64,000 nt of DNA from NCBI GenBank assembly GCA_944387035.1, contig CALXDJ010000012.1, positions 1 to 64,000 on the forward strand, read 5' to 3'. The position numbers were made by a program, and so were the translations under genes. The DNA is from an uncultured Oscillospiraceae bacterium. Its GTDB lineage: Bacteria; Bacillota; Clostridia; Oscillospirales; Oscillospiraceae. Shown piece by piece: positions 44,267 to 54,009 of this stretch (positions within the stretch are counted from its first letter, which is position 1; every line of letters starts with the position of its first letter). A model generated the notes under the pieces. The model saw only the letters and a list, made by a program, of their open reading frames with translations. It searched no databases and had not been told where the DNA came from.

Positions 44267-46273
44267 TTACTCCGCTGCATCCTCCTTGGCGGACTTGGCA
44301 GCGGATCCTTTCTTGGTGGATTTCTCTTTTTTAGCCGTAGACTTTGCGGCCTCCGCCGTGGCTGCGCTGGTCTTGGACTTGGCAGCGGCGGATTTCTCGG
44401 AAGTGGATTTGGCGGTGGACTTCCGGGTCGTGGTCCGCTTGGCAGCGGGCTTCTTGGCGGCAGTCCGCCGGGCCTTCTTCTCCGGTACGGCCTGAGCAGG
44501 GGCCTCCTCTGCGGAGGCGGCTTCGACAGGAGCGGGCTGGGCAGGAGCTTCCTCTACGGGAGCGGTCTCGACAGGAGCTTCCTCTACGGGAGCGGTCTCG
44601 ACAGGAGCGGCTTCCACAGGGGCCTCCTCCGCGGGAGCGGTCTCCACAGGGGTCTCCTCAACAGGAGCGGCCTCCACGGGGGCCTCCTCAACAGGAGCGG
44701 CCTCCACAGGGGTCTCCTCAACAGGAGCGGCCTCCACGGGGGTCTCCTCCACGGGAGCGGCTTCCACAGGGGCCTCCTCCACGGGAGCGGCCTCAGCAGT
44801 GGGGGCGGGCGCTTCCTCCGATGCGATAACAGGCATCGGCTGGCCGGTGATGTTGGAATAGATGCGCAGGTAATCATGTGCGCTGCGGGCCCAGCTGAAA
44901 TCGCAGGACATAGCCCGCTGACGCAGGCGGCCAAAGGCCTCCGGATAGTCCTTATATAAGTATACGGCTTCCCGGATGACATAGAGCATGTCACCGCTGG
45001 CGTAATTGCGGAAGGAGAAGCCGTTTCCGGCGTCCCGCCAGGCCTCATAGGGCTGGACGGTATCCTTCAGGCCGCCGGTCTCCCGGACAATGGGGATGGT
45101 GCCGTAGCGCATGGCGATCATCTGACTCAGGCCGCAGGGCTCGCTCTTGGAGGGCATGAGGAACAGATCCGCACCGGAATAGATGGACATGGACAGGGCT
45201 TCGTTATAGTCCAGACGGACGGCCATACGGCCCGGATACTGCTGGGCAGCCCAGTTGAAAAAGTCCTCGTATTTCCGGTCGCCCTTGCCCAGAACAACCA
45301 GCTGCATCGGAAGCTCCATCATATCATGAAGGACTTCACAAATCAAGTCCAAACCCTTGTGGGACACCAGCCGGCTGACGATGGCCACGATGGGGGTGTG
45401 GGGTTCTTGATGCAGGCCCATGATCTTCTGCAGCTCCGCCTTATCGGCGTCCTTGCCGGACATATCCTGCACCGAGTAACGAACCGGGATCCGCTCGTCG
45501 GTTTCCGGATTGTAGAGATTCATATCAATGCCGTTGAGCACGCCGGAGAGCTTATAGTCGCACCGGTTCATGATGCTCTCCATATGATGGGCAAAATAGG
45601 CCATCTTCAATTCATTGGCATAGGTGGGGGAGACGGCGTTGACCGCGTCGGCGCAGAGGATGGCGCCCTTGAGGAGGTTCACATCGCCGTCCATCATGAT
45701 GGTGCCGTCGGCAGCCCAGCCATAGTCCAGGCCGAACAGATCGCCCAGGGTATCCTTGGCGTAGCGGCCCTGGTACTCAATGTTGTGAATGGTCAGGGCG
45801 GTCCGGATGGAACGGAAGCGGTCTTCCCGCACGCCGTCATCCTTCAGGTAAATGGGGACCAGAGCGGTCTGCCAGTCATTGCAGTGGATCACGTCGGGCC
45901 AGAACTTGAAGTGGGGCAGCATCCGCACCACAGCCCGGGAGAAGAAGCCGAAGCGCTCTCCGTCATCCATGTAGCCATAGAGGTCCGGGCGGTCGAAATA
46001 CTGCTCATTATCCAGGAAGTACCACGTCACGCCGTCCCGCTCCAGGGAGAACAGGCCGCAGTAGCTGTGACGCCAGGCGAGATTGACGAAATCGTAGCAC
46101 TCAAATTTCAGCTCGCCGCCAAAGCGTTCCCGAACCCGCCGGTACAGGGGAAGTACCACGGCAACTTCTGCACCCTGCTGGGCCAGAGCGGGAGGCAGGG
46201 AACCGGCCACATCCGCCAGACCGCCGGTTTTGCAAAAGGGAACCGCCTCGCTGGTTGCATACAAGATTTTCAT
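44267..46273 (-). CDS. glgA: Glycogen synthase with long acidic-basic C-terminal tail
   Basis: 668 aa from the ATG at 46273 (MKILYATSEAVPFCKTGGLADV, the ADP-glucose binding KTGGL motif). Residues 1 to about 480 are a normal GT5 synthase, with DVIHCNDWQTAL and the C-terminal SKSEPCGLSQM motif. Residues about 485-597 are a repetitive Pro/Ala/Glu/Val stretch (units like EEAPVEAAPV and EETPVE), and residues 598-668 are Lys/Ala/Ser/Thr-rich with AAKK, KKAR and TTTRKS clusters, reminiscent of histone H1-like tails. Family members stop near 480. The frame is continuous to glgP, so the tail is genuine. Function of the tail is unknown. Confidence 0.95.
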   Translation of the reverse strand: MKILYATSEAVPFCKTGGLADVAGSLPPALAQQGAEVAVVLPLYRRVRERFGGELKFECYDFVNLAWRHSYCGLFSLERDGVTWYFLDNEQYFDRPDLYGYMDDGERFGFFSRAVVRMLPHFKFWPDVIHCNDWQTALVPIYLKDDGVREDRFRSIRTALTIHNIEYQGRYAKDTLGDLFGLDYGWAADGTIMMDGDVNLLKGAILCADAVNAVSPTYANELKMAYFAHHMESIMNRCDYKLSGVLNGIDMNLYNPETDERIPVRYSVQDMSGKDADKAELQKIMGLHQEPHTPIVAIVSRLVSHKGLDLICEVLHDMMELPMQLVVLGKGDRKYEDFFNWAAQQYPGRMAVRLDYNEALSMSIYSGADLFLMPSKSEPCGLSQMIAMRYGTIPIVRETGGLKDTVQPYEAWRDAGNGFSFRNYASGDMLYVIREAVYLYKDYPEAFGRLRQRAMSCDFSWARSAHDYLRIYSNITGQPMPVIASEEAPAPTAEAAPVEEAPVEAAPVEETPVEAAPVEETPVEAAPVEEAPVEAAPVEETPVETAPAEEAPVEAAPVETAPVEEAPVETAPVEEAPAQPAPVEAASAEEAPAQAVPEKKARRTAAKKPAAKRTTTRKSTAKSTSEKSAAAKSKTSAATAEAAKSTAKKEKSTKKGSAAKSAKEDAAE
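44483..44821 (-). repeat. Repeat-coding stretch in the glgA tail
   Basis: Imperfect tandem repeats of about 30 bp coding for ten-residue units such as AAPVEETPVE. The DNA copies differ at synonymous and Ala/Thr-switching positions, so the array is not freshly duplicated. Such arrays can change copy number by slippage. Confidence 0.85.
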
Positions 46274-46330
46274 AAGTAAACTCCTTTTCAATATCTTCAC
46301 TGCCGGGGAAACTGCCCGTCAGCGGGACAG

Positions 46331-46352
46331 AAGGGGGGAATACTCCCCCCTT
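46331..46352 (-). other. Intercistronic hairpin between glgD and glgA
   Basis: AAGGGGGGA, loop ATAC, TCCCCCCTT. The minus-strand transcript has no T run, so it is more likely an mRNA stability element than a terminator. The gap between glgD and glgA (85 bp) is the longest inside the operon. Confidence 0.55.
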
Positions 46353-46358
46353 CCAATC

Positions 46359-47471
46359 TTAGACCTTACTGCCCTTGGCCAAAACGATGGGATAGGTGGC
46401 GTGACCCATGAGGGTGCGGCCTTCCAGCACTTCTACATCCTTGTCGGCGATGATATAGGCAAGGTGGGCGTTGGAATGAATGACCGTCTCTTTGAAGAGC
46501 ACGCAGTTGCGGATGACGGCACCGGGCTCCACCACCACGCCGGGGAAGAGAATGGAGTTTTCCACGATGCCTTCAATGCGGCAGCCCTCGGCCACCAGGG
46601 AGTTGATGCAGCGGCCCTCAGAGCCCACATACGTGGAGGTCTTGTCGGCGCCCTTGGCGCGGATGGGACGCTCCGGCGTAAACAGCTCCGCCCGGATGGC
46701 GGGGTCCAGCAGCTGCATGCTGCGGTCGTAGTACTCCTGAATGGACCGGATCTGGGCGGCAAAGCCCTTCCAGATGTAGCAGCGCAGATTCAGCACGTCC
46801 TTCTTGGCCCGCAGGACGTCCCGCCGCCAGCTGTACTGGTCCTTGGCAAAGCACTCGTCCACCAGATCCCGCAGCAGGGCGGTGGAGAGGATGTACACTT
46901 CCAGGCCGCGATAGCCGCGGGGATGGTGCAGGTTGTAAAGCACCTCCGTGACCCGGCCCTCGGGATCGATCTCGAAGTAGGAGCCGCCCTCGGTGGCAAA
47001 GCTGTCGTTGCCGCACACCACGGTGATATCGGCGCCGGACTTGATGTGGTTTTCATAGATCTCGGCCATGGGCAGGTTGACCACCAAGTCACCGTCCATC
47101 AAGGCCACATAGTCCTGCCGGATGGTGTCCAGATAGGAGCGGACGCCGAACAGGGCCTCAATCTTGCCGCGGAAGGGCATGACGCCCCAGTCCTTCTGGT
47201 AGTTGAAGGGAGGCAGCACCCGCAGACCGCCGCGCTTGCGGCTCAGGTCCCAGTCCTTGCCGGTCCCCAGGTGGTCCAGCATGCTCTGATAGCGTCCGTG
47301 CAGCACGACGCCCACGTCCGTGACGCCGGCATTGACCAGGTTGGACAGGGAGAAATCCACTGCCCGGTACCGGCCGCCGAAGGGAATGGAGGCCGCGGAG
47401 CGAATCTCGGTCAGCTCCCGCAGATCCGTGCGTTTTTCATAGGAAAAGATAATTCCGTGCAGTCCGTTCAT
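46359..47471 (-). CDS. glgD: Glucose-1-phosphate adenylyltransferase regulatory subunit GlgD
   Basis: 370 aa. Homologous to GlgC but lacking some catalytic residues; in Bacillota GlgD and GlgC form the active ADP-glucose pyrophosphorylase. The N-terminus reads [17 protein letters not shown] near 28-44, without the usual GGxGxRL triphosphate loop of GlgC, and the C-terminal left-handed beta helix has repeating I/V-E-x-x motifs such as [17 protein letters not shown]. Start overlaps the glgC stop by 4 bp. Confidence 0.94.
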   Translation of the reverse strand: MNGLHGIIFSYEKRTDLRELTEIRSAASIPFGGRYRAVDFSLSNLVNAGVTDVGVVLHGRYQSMLDHLGTGKDWDLSRKRGGLRVLPPFNYQKDWGVMPFRGKIEALFGVRSYLDTIRQDYVALMDGDLVVNLPMAEIYENHIKSGADITVVCGNDSFATEGGSYFEIDPEGRVTEVLYNLHHPRGYRGLEVYILSTALLRDLVDECFAKDQYSWRRDVLRAKKDVLNLRCYIWKGFAAQIRSIQEYYDRSMQLLDPAIRAELFTPERPIRAKGADKTSTYVGSEGRCINSLVAEGCRIEGIVENSILFPGVVVEPGAVIRNCVLFKETVIHSNAHLAYIIADKDVEVLEGRTLMGHATYPIVLAKGSKV

Positions 47472-48679
47472 TTCTTGGATACCTCCTCGCCATTGCGATC
47501 CAGCATGATGCCCGGGCGCACCCGTTTGCCCGCCTCAAGCTCACAGTGAGGCGCCAGGACCGTCAGCCCCCAGGGCGCGGGCGCGGCGCTCTCCGGCGTG
47601 CCGCCGACCTGGCAGCCGGCGCCGATTTTGCAGCCTTCGCCCAAAATGGCGTATTCCACCACGGCGCCGTCTTCCACCACCGTGTTGGGCAGCAGCACCG
47701 AGTAGCTGACTCGGGCGCCCTTTCCCACGCGGACGTTGGAGGAGAGCACCGAGTTTTCCACGGTGCCGTCCAGCACGCTGCCGCGGTTGAAGGCGCTGTG
47801 CGTCACATGGGAGTCCTCACCCAGGAAGGTGGGAGGCGCGTTGACAGAGCGGGCATAGATGGGCCAGGACTCGTCGTGCAGATCCAGGCCGGATTCGGGA
47901 GAGAGCATATCCATGTTGGCATCCCAGAGAGACTCCAGAGTGCCCACATCCTTCCAGTAGCCGGCAAAGCGGTAAGCGGCCATCCGTTCGCCGTTGCCCA
48001 GCATGGCGGGAATCACGTTCTTGCCGAAGTCGTTTTCGGAATTGGGATCGGCCTCATCCTCGGTGAGATAGCGGCGCAGGGTCTTCCAGGAGAAGACGTA
48101 AATTCCCATGGAGGCCAGGTTGCTCTTGGGCTCCTTGGGCTTTTCGGCAAACTCCGTGATCATGTCCTCTTCGTTGACGCTCATGATGCCGAAGCGGGAG
48201 GCCTCTTCCCAGGGCACCTCCATGACCGAGATGGTGCAGGCGGCGCCGGCGGCCTTATGGCGGGCCACCATGTCGGAATAATCCATCTTGTAGATATGGT
48301 CGCCGGAGAGAATGACCACATAGTCCGGGTCATACAGGTCGATAAAGCCGATGTTCTGATAGATGGCGTTGGCAGTGCCCTTGTACCAGGTGCCGCCCTT
48401 GCTGCCCATGTAGGGGGGCAGGATGTGGACGCCGCCGGTGGATCCGTCCAGATCCCAGGGCTGACCGCTGCCGATGTAGCTGTTGAGCTCCAGAGGGCGG
48501 TACTGGGTCAGCACGCCCACGGTATCGATACCGGAATTGCTGCAGTTGGACAGGGGAAAGTCGATGATGCGATACTTGCCGCCGAAGGGAACGGCCGGCT
48601 TGGCCATTTCTCCGGTCAGGACGTACAGTCGGCTGCCCTGGCCGCCGGCCAGCAGCATGGCGATGCACTCTTTCTTCAT
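47468..48679 (-). CDS. glgC: Glucose-1-phosphate adenylyltransferase GlgC
   Basis: 403 aa. Makes ADP-glucose from ATP and glucose 1-phosphate, the committed step of glycogen synthesis. Nucleotide loop [10 protein letters not shown] near 9-18, [15 protein letters not shown] near 27-41, [12 protein letters not shown] near 124, and a C-terminal beta-helix region. Overlaps glgD and glgB by 4 bp each (ATGA), so translation is coupled. Confidence 0.97.
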   Translation of the reverse strand: MKKECIAMLLAGGQGSRLYVLTGEMAKPAVPFGGKYRIIDFPLSNCSNSGIDTVGVLTQYRPLELNSYIGSGQPWDLDGSTGGVHILPPYMGSKGGTWYKGTANAIYQNIGFIDLYDPDYVVILSGDHIYKMDYSDMVARHKAAGAACTISVMEVPWEEASRFGIMSVNEEDMITEFAEKPKEPKSNLASMGIYVFSWKTLRRYLTEDEADPNSENDFGKNVIPAMLGNGERMAAYRFAGYWKDVGTLESLWDANMDMLSPESGLDLHDESWPIYARSVNAPPTFLGEDSHVTHSAFNRGSVLDGTVENSVLSSNVRVGKGARVSYSVLLPNTVVEDGAVVEYAILGEGCKIGAGCQVGGTPESAAPAPWGLTVLAPHCELEAGKRVRPGIMLDRNGEEVSKK

Positions 48680-50601
48680 TTTTTCTCCAGCTCCTTTGAT
48701 GCCTGTTTTTTCTTCCTGGGCTTGGGATAAGTGCCCTCACCCCGCAAAAACACCGCGCCGAAGGCGGGAATGCGGATGGCGGCGGAGTGTTCTTTCCCGT
48801 GAGAGGGGATGGCTTCCACCATCACGGGCTCCCGATCCCCGAAGCCGTCTCCGCCGTAGACGGTGTCATCGGTGTTGAACACGGGCACATACTTCCGGTG
48901 AGCGGGGACGCCCATCCGGTAGTTTTCATAAGTATTGGGGGAGAAGTTCACGGCGCACAGCAGATCGCGGCCCTTCTGGTCCTTGCGCAGGAAGACCACC
49001 ACATTGTTGTGGTTGTCATCGGGCACCAGCCATTCAAAGCCCTCCCAGCTGAAATCGATCTCCCACAGGGCGCTTTCGCGCTTGTAGAAGGCGTTGGCGT
49101 CTTTGAAGAACTGGTGGATCTTCTGGTTTTCTTCGTTGTCCAGCAGATACCAGTCCAGCTGGCCCTTGTCGTCCCACTCGTGCCACTGGCCCAGCTCCGC
49201 GCCCATAAAGAGCAGCTTCTTGCCCGGATGGGCCAGCAGGTAGGCGTAAAAGCCCTTGAGGCAGCGCAGCTGATTGGAATAATCGCCGGGCATTTTGCCC
49301 ACCACGGAACCCTTCATGTGGACCACCTCATCGTGGGAGATGGGCAGGACAAAGTTTTCCGAGAAGGCATACATCATGGAGAAGGTGATGTCCTTGTGGT
49401 GATACTGGCGGAAGAAGGGATCCAGCTTCAGATAGTGGCACATGTCATTCATCCAGCCCATGTTCCACTTGAGGTTGAAGCCCAGACCGCCCACATCCGG
49501 CGGACGGGTGACCAGAGGCCAGGCCGTGGATTCCTCGGCGATCATCAGCACGCCGGGAGAGACGGAGAAGGCCATGGCGTTGAGCTCCCGCAGAAATTCG
49601 ATGGCTTCCAGATTCTCGTGTCCGCCGTATTTGTTGGGTGTCCAGGGGCCGCCCTGGCGGCCGTAGTCCAGATACAGCATGGAGGCAACCGCGTCGACCC
49701 GCAGGCCGTCGATATGATACTCGTCCAGCCAGAACCGGGCAGAGGAGAACAGAAAGCTTTTGACCTCGGGACGGCCGTAATCAAAGACACGGGTGCCCCA
49801 GCCGGCATGCTCCCATTTGTTGGGATCGCTGTACTCGTAGCAGCAGGTGCCGTCAAATTCGTAAAGGCCCTGGGAGTCCTTGCAGAAGTGGGCAGGCACC
49901 CAGTCCAGCAGCACGGCAATGCCGTTTTTGTGCATGTGGTTGACAAACCACATGAAATCTTTGGGGGTGCCGAACCGGGAGGTCGGAGCGAAATACCCGG
50001 TGCACTGATAACCCCAGGAGTCATCCAGGGGATGCTCCGTCACCGGCAGCAGCTCGATGGCGGTATATCCCATTTCCTTGACGTATGCAGCCAGCTCCCT
50101 GCCCAGATCCTTGTAATCGATGAAATCCCCGTTGTCCCGTTTTTTCCAGGAACCCAGGTGAACTTCATAGATATTCAGCGGAGCGGAATAAACGGGGTTT
50201 TGGGCAAACTTCTTGCGGAAGGCGGCATCGCTCCAGCGGAAGCCGGAAATATCATAGAGCTTGCTGGCGGTGCCCGGGCGGGTTTCCGTGTGGAACCCAT
50301 AGGGATCCGCTTTCATGCGGATTTCCCCGTCAGCACCGGTGATGCAATATTTATAGGTTGTGTAGGCCGGCAAATCGGCAATAAAGCCCTCCCAAATCTC
50401 GCCCTTGCGGGAGAGTTTGTTGGCTTTCTGGTTCCAGTTGTTGAAGTCGCCCACCACAGATACAGCCTTGGCGTGGGGAGCCCACACCCGGAACACCCAG
50501 CCCTTACGGCCTCTGCGCTCTTCCGGATGGGCGCCAAACCATTTCCAGCCGTCCGTCAGTGTTCCAGCGTGGAACAGATCGGCTTCTTTCTGTTTCGCCA
50601 T
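48676..50601 (-). CDS. glgB: 1,4-alpha-glucan branching enzyme
   Basis: 641 aa from the ATG at 50601 with GGAGAGGAG upstream. GH13 enzyme forming alpha-1,6 branches in glycogen. Carbohydrate-binding module 48 near 40-130 ([19 protein letters not shown]), then the barrel with [20 protein letters not shown], catalytic Asp in [15 protein letters not shown], acid Glu in [10 protein letters not shown] and the [10 protein letters not shown] motif. First gene of the operon. The C-terminus is a basic [15 protein letters not shown] run. Confidence 0.97.
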   Translation of the reverse strand: MAKQKEADLFHAGTLTDGWKWFGAHPEERRGRKGWVFRVWAPHAKAVSVVGDFNNWNQKANKLSRKGEIWEGFIADLPAYTTYKYCITGADGEIRMKADPYGFHTETRPGTASKLYDISGFRWSDAAFRKKFAQNPVYSAPLNIYEVHLGSWKKRDNGDFIDYKDLGRELAAYVKEMGYTAIELLPVTEHPLDDSWGYQCTGYFAPTSRFGTPKDFMWFVNHMHKNGIAVLLDWVPAHFCKDSQGLYEFDGTCCYEYSDPNKWEHAGWGTRVFDYGRPEVKSFLFSSARFWLDEYHIDGLRVDAVASMLYLDYGRQGGPWTPNKYGGHENLEAIEFLRELNAMAFSVSPGVLMIAEESTAWPLVTRPPDVGGLGFNLKWNMGWMNDMCHYLKLDPFFRQYHHKDITFSMMYAFSENFVLPISHDEVVHMKGSVVGKMPGDYSNQLRCLKGFYAYLLAHPGKKLLFMGAELGQWHEWDDKGQLDWYLLDNEENQKIHQFFKDANAFYKRESALWEIDFSWEGFEWLVPDDNHNNVVVFLRKDQKGRDLLCAVNFSPNTYENYRMGVPAHRKYVPVFNTDDTVYGGDGFGDREPVMVEAIPSHGKEHSAAIRIPAFGAVFLRGEGTYPKPRKKKQASKELEKK

Positions 50602-50707
50602 GTAAAAACTCCTCTCCCCATCCACAATCTTCCATTCATGCGGATGGGCACTCGTTGATTTTAGGCAAAGGTTGCGATACGTCCTCCTCTTGTATAATAT
50701 TTAGTTC

Positions 50708-50736
50708 ATTATACTTCCTCCTGGAAACAGCGTCAA
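50708..50736 (-). promoter_or_regulatory. Sigma-A promoter of the glycogen operon
   Basis: Minus strand: TTGACG (50731-50736), 17-bp spacer, TATAAT (50708-50713). One of the strongest matches in the window; gives a leader of about 100 bases before glgB. Confidence 0.9.
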
Positions 50737-50892
50737 GGATGACCATGTCGAAAAAGAGGGGGTGATTTTGGCCTATTTTACCAGGACAACGCAAAAATCA
50801 AGCCAATTATTTGTACTGAATTGTCAAAAAATAACCAAAAATTTCGAATTTTTTCCTAATTTTAACATGGTAAAAGCAGGGGGACCTCTGCC

Positions 50893-50921
50893 TTGATTTT
50901 ACAGCTCCCGGCTGATAAAAT
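50893..50921 (+). promoter_or_regulatory. Sigma-A promoter of the TSUP permease gene
   Basis: TTGATT (50893-50898), 17-bp spacer, TAAAAT (50916-50921), about 42 bp before the ATG. Confidence 0.82.
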
Positions 50922-50963
50922 GAGTTGAATTTTGTCTGATGCAGGAATCAGGGGGGCGAAGGA

Positions 50964-51785
50964 ATGGATGGCGTGCTTTCCGTTTTGACGGAGCAGACGG
51001 TGGACGGTGTGGCGCTGTGGGTCGTGGCGCTGATCTGCGTGGGCGTTTTTCTGGCATCCTTTATGGATGCCATTGCCGGAGGCGGCGGCATCATTTCCGT
51101 CCCGACCTATTTGATGGCGCTGCACACGCTGCCCACCTATTACGCATTGGGGACCAATAAGCTCTCCGCCTGCATCGGGACGGTCTTTTCCACCGGGCGG
51201 TATATCCGGGGCGGCTATGTGGAGTGGCGGCTGTTTGGACCGGCCGCGGCGCTGAGCCTGCTGGGCTCGTTGGGCGGGACCTGGCTGCAGCACCGGACGC
51301 CGGATACCGTTCTCAAATATTTGCTGCTGGTGGTGTTGCCGGTGGTGGCGGTACTGACCCTGCGGGGGCACAGCTGGCCGGATGAGGCGGCGCCGGTCCC
51401 GCCGGTGCGCCGGGCCGCAGTGGTGTGGGGGGCTGCCCTGGTGATCGGCGCCTACGACGGCTATTACGGACCGGGGACAGGCACGTTTTTGATGCTGGCC
51501 TTTGTGCGTCTGGCGGGCATGGATACCCGGCGGGCGGCAGGCGGGACGAAGGTGATCAACCTGGCGTCCAACCTGGGGGCCGCGGTGGCTGCGCTGGCCT
51601 CCGGATACGTGCTGGTCAAAATCGGTTTGATTTCCTCCGTGGCAGCCATTGCCGGTCATTATTTGGGGGCGGGACTGGCCATTGAAAACGGCGGACGCCT
51701 GGTACGGCCGGTGGTGGTGCTGGTGCTGGCCCTGCTGGCGGTGAAGGTGGGTAGCGAGCTGCTGTTTCCCGGATTTTGGAGCTGA
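50964..51785 (+). CDS. TSUP (TauE/SafE) family membrane transporter
   Basis: 273 aa. Eight or so hydrophobic segments. The family motif near the first helix is present: SFMDAIAGGGGIISVP at about 32-47, with LGTNKLSACIGT near 64 and a second copy of the half-repeat near 165-195 (GTKVINLASNLGA). TSUP proteins carry sulfite, sulfoacetate or related organosulfur anions, or other small anions; the substrate is unknown here. ATG at 50964 with GCGAAGGA upstream. Single gene. Confidence 0.9.
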   Translation: MDGVLSVLTEQTVDGVALWVVALICVGVFLASFMDAIAGGGGIISVPTYLMALHTLPTYYALGTNKLSACIGTVFSTGRYIRGGYVEWRLFGPAAALSLLGSLGGTWLQHRTPDTVLKYLLLVVLPVVAVLTLRGHSWPDEAAPVPPVRRAAVVWGAALVIGAYDGYYGPGTGTFLMLAFVRLAGMDTRRAAGGTKVINLASNLGAAVAALASGYVLVKIGLISSVAAIAGHYLGAGLAIENGGRLVRPVVVLVLALLAVKVGSELLFPGFWS

Positions 51786-51832
51786 AGAGACTCAGCGGAA
51801 AATTTTTACCAAATGAAACCGTGTTTCCAGCC

Positions 51833-51861
51833 GCATAGGGGGAAAAATCCTGCGGATACTA
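51833..51861 (+). promoter_or_regulatory. Candidate forespore (sigma-G-like) promoter of spoVT
   Basis: GCATA (51833-51837), 17-bp spacer, GATACTA (51855-51861) resembles the sigma-F/G pattern with a CATACTA-like -10. SpoVT is sigma-G-dependent in Bacillus subtilis. The match is imperfect and no sigma-A boxes compete. Confidence 0.35.
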
Positions 51862-51916
51862 TCTTTTGCCAAGGCGGACCCTGATTCAAATCTGTAAGAC
51901 AAAAGGAGTTTTCGAT

Positions 51917-52459
51917 ATGAAGGCAACTGGAATTGTACGGCGGATTGATGACTTGGGACGTGTCGTGATTCCCAAGGAGATTCGCCGTACCATGCGGATC
52001 CGGGAGGGCGACCCCCTGGAGATCTACACCAGCCGGGACGGCGAGGTGATTTTCAAGAAATACTCTCTGCTGGGCGGCGTGGAGGATTTTGCCGGCCAGC
52101 TGTGTGAGACCATGAGCCGCTCCACCGGCTGGATCTGCGCGGTAACCGACCGGGATACGGTCATTGCTGTGGCCGGCGGCGGAAAGCGGGAGCTGATGGG
52201 AAAACGGATTACCGCGGAGCTGGAGCAGGTCATGGAAAGCCGTCGGATTTATCAGTACACGGGCGAGGGCGATCCCCTGACCGTCTGTGACGGCAATGAG
52301 AAGCTGCTCACCGGCGTGGCCGCGCCCATCTTGTCCGAGGGCGATCTGCTGGGACTGGTGCTGCTGATTTCTCCGGCGCCCATGCAGCCGTCCGGGGATA
52401 CGGAATACAAACTGGCCCAGACCATTGCCGCCTTTTTGGGAAAGCATATGGAGAGCTGA
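51917..52459 (+). CDS. spoVT: Stage V sporulation protein T, transcriptional regulator
   Basis: 180 aa from the ATG at 51917 with AAAAGGAG upstream. The N-terminal AbrB/SpoVT swapped-hairpin domain (ATGIVRRIDDLGRVVIPKEI at about 3-22, through 50) binds DNA; the C-terminal GAF domain (about 58-178) would sense a ligand. It controls forespore genes and spore properties. Its presence indicates an endospore former. Confidence 0.96.
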   Translation: MKATGIVRRIDDLGRVVIPKEIRRTMRIREGDPLEIYTSRDGEVIFKKYSLLGGVEDFAGQLCETMSRSTGWICAVTDRDTVIAVAGGGKRELMGKRITAELEQVMESRRIYQYTGEGDPLTVCDGNEKLLTGVAAPILSEGDLLGLVLLISPAPMQPSGDTEYKLAQTIAAFLGKHMES

Positions 52460-52464
52460 CTGCG

Positions 52465-52495
52465 CAGCCGCGGGAGAGATCCCGCGGCTGTTTTT
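52465..52495 (+). terminator. Terminator of spoVT
   Basis: CAGCCGCGGGA, loop GAGA, TCCCGCGGCTG, then five T. Confidence 0.9.
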
Positions 52496-52552
52496 CGTCA
52501 TGCCGGCGCAGAGGGCGCGCATAGGCTGTGGACGAGAAAGGGGGCGGCTGCG

Positions 52553-53926
52553 GTGACGCTGGAGGAGATCCTTGCGCGGCTGGATGTGTTTTTCTGGGGG
52601 CCGGGGACGTTGCTGCTGGTGCTGGGGACCGGCGTGTTCTTTTTGATCCGGCTGCGGTTTTTGCCGTGGCGAAACCTGGGCTATGCCCTTGCCTGCGCCC
52701 TGGGACGGGACGCCCGGAAGGCATCCAAGCCCGGCGCACTCTCACCGTTTGCCTCGCTGATGACCGCCCTGGCGGCGACCATCGGCACGGGGAACATCGT
52801 GGGGGTGGCCACCGCGCTCACCGCGGGCGGGCCGGGTGCTCTGGTATGGATGGAGCTGACGGCTCTGACGGGCATGGCGCTCAAATATGCCGAGTGTTTG
52901 CTGGCGGTGCGCTTTCGGCAGAAAAATGCCCGGGGAGAGCTGTGCGGCGGACCCATGTATGTCATGCGCCAGGCTTTGGGGCCCCTGGGCGCTGTCATGG
53001 GGGCGGCATTTGCGCTCTTTGCAGTATGTGCCTCCTTCGGCATCGGCGGCATGGCCCAGTCCAACTCCATCGCCGGGGCGCTGTGGGCCTCCTTCGGCGT
53101 ACCTCAGGGAGCCTGCGCACTGGCGGTGACGGCACTGGTGTTGGTGGTTGTGGCCGGCGGTGTGCGGAGTTTGGGAGCGGTCTCCACCGCACTGGTGCCG
53201 GCAATGGGTGCTTTTTACATGGCTGCATGTCTGGCGGTGATTTTGGGAAATGCGGCGGCAGTGCCGGAAGCCGTGGCAACGATCCTGCAGTCTGCGGTTT
53301 GCCCGCGGGCGGCTGCCGGCGGAGCGGCGGGCACCGCTGTGATCACCCTGTTTCAGACGATCCGCTGCGGAGTAGCCCGGGGCGTGTTTTCCAACGAAGC
53401 TGGGATGGGCTCTGCCGCCATCGCATCGGCCTGCGCTTCCACCGACAGCCCGGCCCGGCAAGGCTACATCAGCATGACCGGCGTGGTGGTGGATACCATG
53501 CTCATCTGCACGGTGACAGGTCTTGCCATCTGCTGCTCCGGCGTGCTGGACAGCGGCGCGGAGGGCGCGGCATTGACCATTCTGGCCTTCCGCACGGTGC
53601 TGGGCCCCTTGGGCGGCGTATTTGTCTCCGTGGCGGTGGTGCTGTTCGCCTTCTCCACGATTTTGGGGTGGGAGTATCAAGGGGAAAAAGCGTTTGAATA
53701 TTTGAGCCGTGGCCGGGGAATGGCCCTCTACCGGGGAGCGTTTTTGCTGGCGGTCTATTGGGGAGCCGGGCAGCGGACGGAGGCGGTGTTTCTCCTTTCG
53801 GACATCTGCAACGCCCTGATGTGCGTGCCCAATCTCACGGCGCTGCTGCTGTTATCTCCGACGGTGGTGCGGGAAACGCTGTCCTTTCAGTCCAAAATTC
53901 GGGCCGGAGGGCGGAAAGTGCGGTAA
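52553..53926 (+). CDS. Alanine or glycine:cation symporter (AGCS family)
   Basis: 457 aa. GTG start at 52553 after GAAAGGGGGC. About ten hydrophobic segments. Family marks: SPFASLMTALAATIGTGNIVGVATA near 63-87, GGPGALVWMELTAL near 91-104, KYAECLLAVRFR and GVARGVFSNEAGMGSAAIA near 274-292. Brings alanine or glycine in with sodium. It has no visible promoter of its own in the 90 bp after the spoVT terminator. Confidence 0.94.
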   Translation: MTLEEILARLDVFFWGPGTLLLVLGTGVFFLIRLRFLPWRNLGYALACALGRDARKASKPGALSPFASLMTALAATIGTGNIVGVATALTAGGPGALVWMELTALTGMALKYAECLLAVRFRQKNARGELCGGPMYVMRQALGPLGAVMGAAFALFAVCASFGIGGMAQSNSIAGALWASFGVPQGACALAVTALVLVVVAGGVRSLGAVSTALVPAMGAFYMAACLAVILGNAAAVPEAVATILQSAVCPRAAAGGAAGTAVITLFQTIRCGVARGVFSNEAGMGSAAIASACASTDSPARQGYISMTGVVVDTMLICTVTGLAICCSGVLDSGAEGAALTILAFRTVLGPLGGVFVSVAVVLFAFSTILGWEYQGEKAFEYLSRGRGMALYRGAFLLAVYWGAGQRTEAVFLLSDICNALMCVPNLTALLLLSPTVVRETLSFQSKIRAGGRKVR

Positions 53927-53942
53927 TTTTTCCGGGACGCGG

Positions 53943-53970
53943 TTGCATTTTTCGTTTTTGATGGTATGAT
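53943..53970 (+). promoter_or_regulatory. Promoter of the CobW-family gene pair
   Basis: TTGCAT (53943-53948), 16-bp spacer, TGG-TATGAT with -10 at 53965-53970 (extended -10). About 40 bp before the ATG. No convincing Zur or Fur operator was found. Confidence 0.7.
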
Positions 53971-54009
53971 AAATGCGGTCAGGAAATTTAAAGCAAAGGA
54001 CTTGATAGC

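Larger units (their letters stand above)
50602..50963. other. 362-bp divergent intergenic region between glgB and the TSUP gene
   Basis: AT-rich. Contains the glgB promoter (minus, 50708-50736) and the TSUP promoter (plus, 50893-50921). Nothing else is supported. Confidence 0.6.

Noticed and set aside
41834..44959. Open frame of about 1040 codons antisense to glgP and the glgA tail
   Set aside because: It mirrors glgP and the repeat region; its Gly-Leu-Ser repeats are the complement of the acidic repeat codons. No independent start signal.
48787..50658. Long open frame antisense to glgB
   Set aside because: Same shadow effect; glgB has all GH13 motifs and 4-bp coupling to glgC.
52528..53697. 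Alternative plus-strand frame of 389 codons over the symporter gene
   Set aside because: Gly/Arg/Cys-rich translation without membrane segments, whereas the frame from 52553 reads as a complete AGCS symporter.
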